Source: Candidatus Saccharimonadota bacterium
GTDB taxonomy: Bacteria; Patescibacteriota; Saccharimonadia; Saccharimonadales; UBA4665
Assembly: GCA_029288335.1 (NCBI GenBank)
Contig: JARIHJ010000086.1
Span: 1 to 10,670 of the forward strand
Reading direction: 5' to 3'
Length of the DNA: 10,670 nt
The first letter of the stretch is position 1. Each line of letters starts with the position of its first letter. The notes beneath the pieces are model-generated. The model saw nothing but the letters and a program-made list of their open reading frames with translations, was not told where the DNA came from and ran no database searches. The position numbers and the translations under genes are program-made. This document shows positions 5,595 through 10,670 of the stretch, piece by piece.

Positions 5595-5996
5595 CTAGAT
5601 TTTAGCAGATTGGCCGTATTCTTCGTCGGTGACGTGGTTGTGCCACTCGGCAAAGTTACCTTGCTCGTCAGATTCTTGCATCGCGATGTGTGTCATAGGC
5701 GTGCCGGCCGTGGCGCCGTGCCAATGTTCTTCGCCTGGTTCGGTCCAGACGATATCACCCGGTCGGATAGTTTCAATCGGCCCACCGCGGCTCTGCACAT
5801 AGCCTACGCCCTCGGTCACATAAAGTGTTTGCCCATAGGGATGCACGTGCCAAGCAGCGCGAGCGCCCGGTTCAAAATGGACACTGCTGACTGAAAAATT
5901 CGAAGTTTCGGTCGCAGGCTTTATCGGAGTTATCGTAACATCGCCATTGAACCAATCTGCTGTGCCTTTTGAGGCTTGTGGATCTAATTTTTTCAT
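5595..5996 (-). CDS. Small single-domain cupin, similar to metal-dependent hydroxynitrile-lyase-type cupins
   Basis: 133 aa, one cupin barrel. The metal site is visible as His50, His52, Gln56 ([13 protein letters not shown]) and His91 (PGEEHWHG). This spacing and the overall pattern [37 protein letters not shown] and MTHIAMQE match small Mn-binding cupins such as the Granulicella (R)-hydroxynitrile lyase group (as recalled), most members of which have no known role. Actual nitrile chemistry here is not implied. A ribosome binding site AAGGA precedes the ATG by about 4 nt. The gene starts 28 bp after the tRNA-Leu gene with no terminator between, and ends 4 bp before hisS, so all three are probably one transcript. 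Confidence 0.85.
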   Translation of the reverse strand: MKKLDPQASKGTADWFNGDVTITPIKPATETSNFSVSSVHFEPGARAAWHVHPYGQTLYVTEGVGYVQSRGGPIETIRPGDIVWTEPGEEHWHGATAGTPMTHIAMQESDEQGNFAEWHNHVTDEEYGQSAKI

Positions 5997-6024
5997 AATT
6001 TCCTTGCTTCCGTCTTATTTACCC

Positions 6025-6109
6025 TGGTGGGGATGATAGGACTTGAACCTACACGAGTTGCCTCACTAGCTCCTAAGGCTAGCGCGTCTACCAATTCCGC
6101 CACATCCCC
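6025..6109 (-). tRNA. tRNA-Leu, anticodon UAG, with encoded CCA
   Basis: The gene folds as a class II tRNA. The acceptor is GGGGATG paired with CATCCCC, discriminator A (6028) and an encoded CCA at 6027-6025. The D-arm sequence is TGGCGGAATTGGTAGACGC, the anticodon stem is CTAGC/GCTAG with loop CTTAGGA (anticodon TAG), followed by a short variable arm and a T-loop GGTTCAAGTCC. Anticodon UAG reads leucine CUN codons. A promoter with TTGTCA and TAGAAT lies just upstream. No terminator separates it from the cupin gene, so it seems to head an mRNA from which it would be cut out. Confidence 0.96.
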
Positions 6110-6122
6110 GTGGACTAAAACT

Positions 6123-6152
6123 ATTCTAGCTTAACAGATAATGCTTTGACAA
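6123..6152 (-). promoter_or_regulatory. Sigma70-type promoter for tRNA-Leu and the downstream run
   Basis: On the minus strand TTGTCA (6152-6147) and TAGAAT (6128-6123) each match the consensus at five of six positions, with an 18-bp spacer. The expected start lies about 7 nt before the mature tRNA 5' end at 6109. The -35 overlaps a plus-strand TTGACA used in the opposite direction. Confidence 0.65.
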
Positions 6153-6174
6153 AACTAATAAAGCCCTAGAAAAT
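6146..6174 (+). promoter_or_regulatory. Possible promoter of the membrane protein at 6182, near-leaderless start
   Basis: A perfect TTGACA (6146-6151) is followed 17 bp later by a poor -10, GAAAAT (6169-6174). A transcript would begin at about 6181, so the ATG at 6182 would have almost no leader. It shares its -35 bases with the opposite tRNA promoter. The weak -10 limits confidence. Confidence 0.4.
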
Positions 6175-6181
6175 TACAGGA

Positions 6182-6835
6182 ATGCTAAACACAGAGCGTG
6201 AACTGACGCCAAGCTGGTCGCTGGTGGGCCCGAGCGTAGGACTAATCAAAAAACATTACGAAGCAGTGCTCATAATTGCGCTTCTGCCAGCTCTGTTGGC
6301 AGAATACGGCTCGCTATCTTACGCCAAACACCACTTCATCGGTATCGGTATCATCGCGGCAGCAGGCCTCTGGCGCCTAATCAATACACCGGTAGGCTAT
6401 TACTTGCAGACCAGGGCTGTTAAGGACAAAATACCCAGCTTAGGCGAATGTTACGCAAAAGGCTTGCCATTCTGGTTCAAGGTTGTCGGCTTTGAAATCT
6501 TCTTCGCCATTATCACGGTCATCGGCCTAATTTTACTGATCGTGCCTGGGCTAATCATCTTCCGCCGCTACTATTTAAGTCCGTATTATATTGTAGGTAA
6601 AAATTTATCGATAGCCGATGCGATGAGGATAGCTGCCGAGCAGACAAAGCCCGTCAGCGGCTGGGTCTGGGGCACGCTTGGCGTTTCAATCGTATTAACG
6701 TTTCTAGCGATAATCGTCTCAGCTATTCGCTTCGTCGGCCCGATTTTAGCAGTCTTGGTCAGTCTAATTTACTTCTTCGGCCCGGCTCTACGCTGGCACG
6801 AAGTCAGCCAGCCCGCCGGTAAAAAGCGAGAGTAG
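6182..6835 (+). CDS. Polytopic membrane protein (YciC / glycerophosphodiesterase-membrane-domain-like)
   Basis: 217 aa with about five hydrophobic segments (roughly 26-42, 52-70, 99-127, 160-182 and 184-202). The central pattern GLILLIVPGLIIFRRYYLSP (115-134), followed by an amphipathic helix with SIADAMRIAAEQTK, is characteristic of the widespread YciC/DUF975-like membrane families, whose function is mostly unknown. The C-terminus is short and basic. No separate Shine-Dalgarno sequence is visible; an AGGA sits directly against the ATG, and the promoter geometry suggests a leaderless message. The 3' end overlaps the convergent rsmD gene by 32 bp. The gene after next on this strand is a glycerophosphodiester phosphodiesterase, but rsmD lies between them, so a functional link is speculative. 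Confidence 0.75.
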   Translation: MLNTERELTPSWSLVGPSVGLIKKHYEAVLIIALLPALLAEYGSLSYAKHHFIGIGIIAAAGLWRLINTPVGYYLQTRAVKDKIPSLGECYAKGLPFWFKVVGFEIFFAIITVIGLILLIVPGLIIFRRYYLSPYYIVGKNLSIADAMRIAAEQTKPVSGWVWGTLGVSIVLTFLAIIVSAIRFVGPILAVLVSLIYFFGPALRWHEVSQPAGKKRE

Positions 6836-7328
6836 CATCGCCATAAGTTTTCTTAGTTAGCAGTTCATAGCCAGCTGATAATGTGAAATCACTAGTGGGC
6901 GGTAGCGATAAAACTATCAGGTTCGTGCTTCGGGCGGCTAATTTGGTCAATAATTCCGGCTGTAAATTATCGTAGGGTGGATCAAGCAGGACGATATCGA
7001 AGCTAGCGTCATTAGTTGTGAGCCAAGCGCCAGCACCAGCTTTTATTAATTTAACATTGTTTTCCAGGCCTAGCTTTTTTATATTTTCAGCAATAGATTT
7101 TTGAGCCGATTTATCTTTCTCGACCATTAGCACGCCGCTAGCACCACGACTGGCGGCTTCAAACGCCAGTGCGCCGCTACCGGCAAAGGCATCCAAGACT
7201 GACAATCCGCCAATGTCACCAAGCGCGTTAAACATCGCACCGCGAACTTTCTCGCTCATCGGATGCGTACCAACTTTCCCGGGTGCATCAAATTGCCGCC
7301 CGCTTAGGAGTCCCGCAATAACTCTCAT
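6804..7328 (-). CDS. rsmD: 16S rRNA (guanine-966-N2)-methyltransferase RsmD
   Basis: RsmD transfers a methyl group from S-adenosylmethionine to N2 of G966 in 16S rRNA during 30S assembly. The 174-aa length fits. The N-terminus MRVIAGLLSGR is typical, followed by MSEKVRGAMFN (24-34), which corresponds to the family's RPTxxRVREaLFN. Motif I for cofactor binding is DAFAGSGALAFEA (46-58), Glu70 ends the next strand, and the catalytic NPPY-type motif is DPPY at 116-119. The stop is TGA. It overlaps the convergent membrane protein gene by 32 bp and diverges from the phosphodiesterase gene across 43 bp. No Shine-Dalgarno site is visible; a TAGAAT box ending 9 nt before the ATG suggests a very short leader. 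Confidence 0.93.
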   Translation of the reverse strand: MRVIAGLLSGRQFDAPGKVGTHPMSEKVRGAMFNALGDIGGLSVLDAFAGSGALAFEAASRGASGVLMVEKDKSAQKSIAENIKKLGLENNVKLIKAGAGAWLTTNDASFDIVLLDPPYDNLQPELLTKLAARSTNLIVLSLPPTSDFTLSAGYELLTKKTYGDATLAFYRRAG

Positions 7329-7337
7329 AACCAGCCA

Positions 7338-7343
7338 ATTCTA
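7338..7343 (-). promoter_or_regulatory. -10 box of rsmD, near-leaderless
   Basis: TAGAAT on the minus strand (7343-7338) ends 9 nt before the rsmD ATG, so transcription would start about 3 nt before the codon. It has the same hexamer as the tRNA-Leu promoter. No convincing -35 was found in the 43-bp divergent spacer. Confidence 0.4.
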
Positions 7344-7358
7344 ACAAGCTTTTTGGCT

Positions 7359-7364
7359 TATAAT
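7359..7364 (+). promoter_or_regulatory. -10 box of the phosphodiesterase gene, near-leaderless
   Basis: A perfect TATAAT (7359-7364) is followed by six bases, A7371 and the ATG at 7372, so the message would carry a leader of zero or one nucleotide. No good -35 lies at the expected distance. Confidence 0.55.
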
Positions 7365-7371
7365 AAGAGCA

Positions 7372-8103
7372 ATGCAGGTAATTGCCCACCGCGGTCACTT
7401 CGAAACGTGGCCCGAAAACAGCTTGGCGGCGTTCCAAGATGCGCTAGCTAGCGGTGCCGATGCCGTCGAATTGGACGTCCGTCTCTGTTTCACCGGCGAA
7501 CCGGTAGTACTCCACGATCGGACATTAAAGAGGCTCTTTCGTCTCAAAAAGCCAGTTAGCCAGATGTCGCTAGCCGAGCTGCAGCATGTCGACGTTGCAG
7601 GTGGCGAGCCAGTTTCAACACTTGATGAAGTTTTGAGCTTTCTGGCGGATAATCACAAAAGTGGAACCAAGCCACAAATTCTGATTGAAATTAAAAACTG
7701 GGACCGTACGGCCATCGAAGCGATTGTCAAAATCGTCGAAAAACATTGCCAGGGCGCCTATACTCACAACCAGCTGCCGATAATCGGCATGAGCTGGGAG
7801 CTCCTTCGGCTGGCAAAAAGACTAAGCCCGCGTGTCTCCATTGGCCAGTCGCTCTTACCGCTCAAGTTCCCGGCCAGCGCCGCCCTCAAGCTTGCTGGAT
7901 ATTCCGGCGCCGAAATGATCAATGTACATCATCGGTTTTTGTCGCCAAAACTGGTTGAAAAAGCGCATCAAGCCGGACTGATCGTCAACGCCTGGACGGT
8001 CAATAGCGAGGCTGAAATGAAGCGAATGCTAGCTGCAAAAGTCGATGGGATTATCACCGACCGCCCGAAACTGCTGAATCGTATATTGTCGGACGCAGGC
8101 TAG
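7372..8103 (+). CDS. Glycerophosphodiester phosphodiesterase family protein
   Basis: 243 aa TIM-barrel enzyme of the GDPD family, which hydrolyses glycerophosphodiesters to an alcohol and glycerol 3-phosphate using a divalent metal. The key residues are in place: HRG at 6-8, PENS at 14-17 (Glu15), ELD at 33-35, the catalytic LHD at 47-49 (His48) and IEIK at 105-108 (Glu106, Lys108). The C-terminal segment VNAWTVN...DGIITDRP closes the barrel as usual. No signal peptide is visible, so a cytoplasmic ugpQ-like form is likely. In an organism with little lipid synthesis it could serve lipid scavenging, which is inference. It has a near-leaderless start and its TAG stop interlocks with that of recG. 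Confidence 0.93.
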   Translation: MQVIAHRGHFETWPENSLAAFQDALASGADAVELDVRLCFTGEPVVLHDRTLKRLFRLKKPVSQMSLAELQHVDVAGGEPVSTLDEVLSFLADNHKSGTKPQILIEIKNWDRTAIEAIVKIVEKHCQGAYTHNQLPIIGMSWELLRLAKRLSPRVSIGQSLLPLKFPASAALKLAGYSGAEMINVHHRFLSPKLVEKAHQAGLIVNAWTVNSEAEMKRMLAAKVDGIITDRPKLLNRILSDAG

Positions 8104-10142
8104 TTCAGGCTCGTGATAGCTTGGAGCTTCTTAATCTTGCTATTTAGCGCCGGATAGTCAGCTAGCCTCTCGTTCCTATTAATAAATTCGCTGGCAGCAT
8201 TTCTGGCGCTAGTGATTAGCTTAATATCTGTTAAGTTAGCAACTCGCAAATCCAGCTGACCAGATTGCATTTGTCCATAGAGCGCGCCTGGGCCGCGGAT
8301 TTCTAGGTCCAGCTCGGCTAGTTTGAAACCGTCCGATGAACTTTCCAGCGCTCTTAATCTGCGGCTTGGCGCTTTGGAATCGCTCATCAATAAATAGCAG
8401 TAGCCTTGCTCACTGCCACGACCGACGCGGCCTCTTAACTGATGAATTTGCGCCAGGCCAAATCGCTCCGGCGCTTCAATTAACATAACACTAGCGTTCG
8501 GTACATCGACGCCGACTTCGATAACAGTCGTACTGACTAGAATATCTAGTTCCCCAGCGACGAAATCAGTCATAATTTTCTCTTTATCAACCGCTTTCAT
8601 CTGGCCGTGCAGCAAGCCAATTTTGTAATTCTTGAAGTCTTTTTTACTGAACTGCTCGTAGATTTTCTCCGCGGAATTAGCATCAAGCACTTCCGATTCG
8701 GAAATTAATGGACAAACGACGAACATTTGCCGGCCGGAATTTAGCTCTTCTTTAGCTTTTTCGTAAAGCTGCTGCCTAGAGTTTGGTGAAATGATTTCGG
8801 TAATTACGGGTTGACGGCCCGGCGGTTTTTCGGCCAGAATCGAGACGTCCAGCTCACCGTAGACGACAAGCGCGAGACTTCTGGGAATCGGCGTGGCCGT
8901 TAAACTCAAAGTGTGGACGGCGTGGCCGGCCTTTTTCTGCAATTTTTGGCGCTGGTCGACACCGAACCTGTGCTGCTCGTCGATGATCACTAGCGCCAAT
9001 TTCTTGAAGTCAATGTCTTCGGAAATTAGCGCGTGCGTACCAATTATTAGTTGACAATCGCCGGTTGCCAGTCGCTTGTGAGTCTCCTTTTTCTGATTAG
9101 GCTTCATCGAGCCGACCAGCAAGCTGACTTTTTTATCAAAGTCCAGTGGTGCCAACGATTTCGTGAGCGTCTCGGCGTGCTGTTTTGCGAGTATTTCGGT
9201 GGGCGCCATTAATGCTGTTTGAAACCCTTGTTTCATTGCTAAAGCTGCCGCCATTGCAGCTACAACCGTTTTGCCGGAGCCAACGTCGCCTTCAACTAGC
9301 CTGTTCATAGGTTGGGTTTTTTCAAGGTCTTGCAATATTCGCCAGGCTGTCTTTCGTTGATCGCTGGTCAGTTTAAATGGTAGATTAGCGACGAATCTTT
9401 TAGCCAGTTTTTCATCGAATTTGATAATTGGCGCCAATTCTTTAGCTAATTCCTTCTTGACCAGCTGGCTGGCTAGCGACAGGTTGAAAACCTCTTCAAA
9501 ACCCAGTCGCTGTCTAGCTTCCCCCAATTTCTTGCTAGAGCTTGGAAAATGTATCATTTCTATGGCTTCAGCGAGCGGCATTAATTTTTGCCCTTTTATA
9601 ATCCAGTCCGGCAACATTTCCGGTAGCCAGCGCATTAGCGGCACTAACTCTTTGGTGATTTTGCGGATCTGCTTACTGGTTAGGCCTTTGGTTAATTTAT
9701 AAATCGGTAAGATTCTAGCGGTATTAACTGGGAAGTCGCTGGCCAGCTCGGCGCTAGGATTCATAATGGCGAAGCGCTGACGACTTAATTCGTAATTCCC
9801 GGAGATGTAGTAGCTAGCGCCAGCTTTAAGCCCGCTAGCACGGTAAGGCTGGTTGAACCAAACTAGGCGTACGCTCGCCGTGCCATCGCTGGCAATGGCT
9901 TCCGTGATGTGCATTCCGCGACGGACATAGCGGCCGCTAGCCTGAATGATTTTGGCTTCGATCGTCACGGGCCCAGGCCTTAAATTCGCAATTGTAGTGA
10001 CTTCCGAATAGTCCTCATACCGCCGTGGATAAAAATCAATCAAATCCTCGGCCGTTTTTAGCCCTAGCGCCGCGAACTTCCCAGCCAGCGTACTCCCCAC
10101 GCCTTTTATTACATCCAGGCTACTAGTCAAATCCATAGCCAT
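8100..10142 (-). CDS. recG: ATP-dependent DNA helicase RecG
   Basis: RecG remodels stalled replication forks and branched recombination intermediates. The 680 aa are close to the E. coli length of 693. An N-terminal wedge/OB-fold region spans about 1-200 (FYPRRYEDYS at 38-47). Helicase motifs follow in order: Walker A GDVGSGKT (285-292), MAPTE (312-316), DEQH (388-391), TATPIPR (415-421), VSTTVIEVGVDVPNA (536-550) and QLRGRVGRG (568-576), then the C-terminal GPGALYGQMQSG (617-628). The frame opens MAMDLTSS. A -10 box TATACT ends at 10143, immediately before the first ATG (10142), so transcription should begin at 10136, exactly the second ATG. The true protein may therefore be 678 aa, starting at 10136. 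Confidence 0.96.
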   Translation of the reverse strand: MAMDLTSSLDVIKGVGSTLAGKFAALGLKTAEDLIDFYPRRYEDYSEVTTIANLRPGPVTIEAKIIQASGRYVRRGMHITEAIASDGTASVRLVWFNQPYRASGLKAGASYYISGNYELSRQRFAIMNPSAELASDFPVNTARILPIYKLTKGLTSKQIRKITKELVPLMRWLPEMLPDWIIKGQKLMPLAEAIEMIHFPSSSKKLGEARQRLGFEEVFNLSLASQLVKKELAKELAPIIKFDEKLAKRFVANLPFKLTSDQRKTAWRILQDLEKTQPMNRLVEGDVGSGKTVVAAMAAALAMKQGFQTALMAPTEILAKQHAETLTKSLAPLDFDKKVSLLVGSMKPNQKKETHKRLATGDCQLIIGTHALISEDIDFKKLALVIIDEQHRFGVDQRQKLQKKAGHAVHTLSLTATPIPRSLALVVYGELDVSILAEKPPGRQPVITEIISPNSRQQLYEKAKEELNSGRQMFVVCPLISESEVLDANSAEKIYEQFSKKDFKNYKIGLLHGQMKAVDKEKIMTDFVAGELDILVSTTVIEVGVDVPNASVMLIEAPERFGLAQIHQLRGRVGRGSEQGYCYLLMSDSKAPSRRLRALESSSDGFKLAELDLEIRGPGALYGQMQSGQLDLRVANLTDIKLITSARNAASEFINRNERLADYPALNSKIKKLQAITSLN

Positions 10143-10150
10143 AGTATACT
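10143..10150. promoter_or_regulatory. Self-complementary -10 box serving both recG and the divergent 108-aa gene
   Basis: AGTATACT is its own reverse complement, so each strand carries a TATACT -10 hexamer (plus 10145-10150, minus 10148-10143). Six bases further on, each strand has the A of an ATG: 10157 for the plus gene and 10136 for recG. Both messages would be leaderless. No strong -35 was found for either direction. Confidence 0.6.
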
Positions 10151-10156
10151 GATGAT

Positions 10157-10483
10157 ATGAGTATGAAGGATAAAGTCGATTTTGAAATGGAGCAGGACCT
10201 AGCGCAAAATAACGGCGCTACATTTCAGCATGTAGCTGGCATCGTCCTCAAGTTTGGACTGCAAATGGGACCGGGGGACGAGCAATATAGAGCAATTGCT
10301 GAAGCTCTAGGCAACGAGGCAGAAGCTCGGGTAGCCGAATGGCAGCGCCGAGCAGGAAAATATGTGATGAGCTTAAGTCCAGGCGAGCGCAATAAGCTTA
10401 TTGGAGAAGAAAGAAAAACTCTATGGACTGGCTCAGATAATATCACCGACATCAATGCATTCAGGCACAAATCGAGCGACTAG
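10157..10483 (+). CDS. Small charged protein of unknown function
   Basis: 108 aa, hydrophilic, mostly helical in appearance, with no membrane segment, signal peptide or cysteine. The middle (about 50-75) is Ala/Glu/Arg-rich and may form a coiled helix. A SPGERNKLIGEERK stretch lies at about 74-87. I recognise no family. The ATG at 10157 is exactly where a transcript from the shared -10 at 10145-10150 would begin, which supports this start over the ATG two codons later. There is no Shine-Dalgarno site. It is divergent from recG and 52 bp ahead of the PfpI-family gene on the same strand, with which it may be cotranscribed. Confidence 0.7.
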   Translation: MSMKDKVDFEMEQDLAQNNGATFQHVAGIVLKFGLQMGPGDEQYRAIAEALGNEAEARVAEWQRRAGKYVMSLSPGERNKLIGEERKTLWTGSDNITDINAFRHKSSD

Positions 10484-10535
10484 CTTTGTGACCTTGGCCA
10501 CTGCTTGGAAAGCTTAGATCTGCCAAGATGGATTT

Positions 10536-10670
10536 ATGTCAGATTTGAACGGAAAACGGGTGGCGATTGTGGCCACGGATTACTTTGAGGAGGCTGAACT
10601 ATTTAGTCCGCAAGAGGCGATGCGGGAAGCTGGCGCTACAGTAGAAGTAATCGCGCCGAAAAGTGGTGAA
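10536..10670 (+). CDS. Partial CDS, DJ-1/PfpI family protein (N-terminal 45 residues)
   Basis: The frame opens MSDLNGKRVAIVATDYFEEAEL and runs off the window edge. The first strand KRVAIVAT, the EEAEL segment carrying the conserved family glutamate, FSPQEAMREAGATVEVIAPKSGE and the following strand match the start of PfpI/YhbO-type class I glutamine-amidotransferase-like proteins. These are annotated as intracellular proteases or protein/nucleotide deglycases, and their role is debated. The catalytic cysteine lies beyond the edge, so activity cannot be judged. An ATG at 10528 is rejected because its frame stops within seven codons. The gene follows the 108-aa gene by 52 bp. Confidence 0.88.
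   Translation, partial: MSDLNGKRVAIVATDYFEEAELFSPQEAMREAGATVEVIAPKSGE

Noticed and set aside
6025..6109. Amber suppressor tRNA, given the TAG anticodon and abundant TAG stops
   Set aside because: A UAG anticodon reads CUN leucine codons. A suppressor of UAG would need anticodon CUA.
10484..10535. Terminator between the 108-aa gene and the PfpI gene (CTTGGC/GCCAAG at 10493-10527)
   Set aside because: The loop is 23 nt and no T-run follows, so it is too weak to call.
1..10670. Recoded TGA (as in Gracilibacteria or SR1)
   Set aside because: TGA is the stop of rsmD and of the 100-aa gene, and all recognised proteins read full length without in-frame TGA.
1..10670. CRISPR array, insertion sequence or phage module
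   Set aside because: No regularly spaced repeats, transposase or phage-like proteins were seen. The only direct repeat is the 19-bp tandem pair at 3593-3630.

Overview
The window is a compact bacterial chromosome segment. Most genes sit on the minus strand with short gaps or small overlaps, and nearly all the unassigned sequence is one 750-bp block at the left. The standard genetic code is supported, because two genes end in TGA (the 100-aa gene at 4066-4368 and rsmD). The small housekeeping proteins, a divergent HisRS subtype, frequent lack of Shine-Dalgarno sites and several apparently leaderless starts suggest a Patescibacteria/CPR genome, possibly Saccharibacteria. That is inference from style; no marker in the window fixes the taxon.

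Left block (1-831): the N-terminus of an unidentified minus-strand gene, then 750 bp without a credible gene but full of inverted repeats. The central part can be drawn as a multibranched RNA of about 130 nt (436-568), possibly inside a larger domain of about 335 nt (337-672).

Minus-strand run (832-6109), in transcription order: tRNA-Leu(UAG), a small cupin, hisS, a cysteine-containing 100-aa protein, a YdjM-like membrane protein, tig, two small unknown proteins, clpP. Protein quality control (trigger factor, ClpP) and translation (tRNA-Leu, HisRS) are adjacent. A perfect CIRCE operator lies between the last upstream gene and clpP, so clpP should be heat-shock controlled by HrcA apart from the rest of the run. 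A good sigma70-type promoter precedes the tRNA.

Right block (6182-10670): a plus-strand polytopic membrane protein converges on rsmD with a 32-bp overlap; rsmD diverges from a glycerophosphodiester phosphodiesterase; that gene converges on recG, the two TAG stops interlocking in one CTAG; recG diverges from an unknown 108-aa gene across a self-complementary -10 box; and the 5' end of a DJ-1/PfpI-family gene runs off the right edge.

Two window-wide peculiarities: TAG is the commonest stop codon (9 of 13 complete genes), and CTAG, especially GCTAGC, is over-represented in the coding part while absent from the first 758 bp. No CRISPR array, insertion sequence, rRNA or phage gene was seen.
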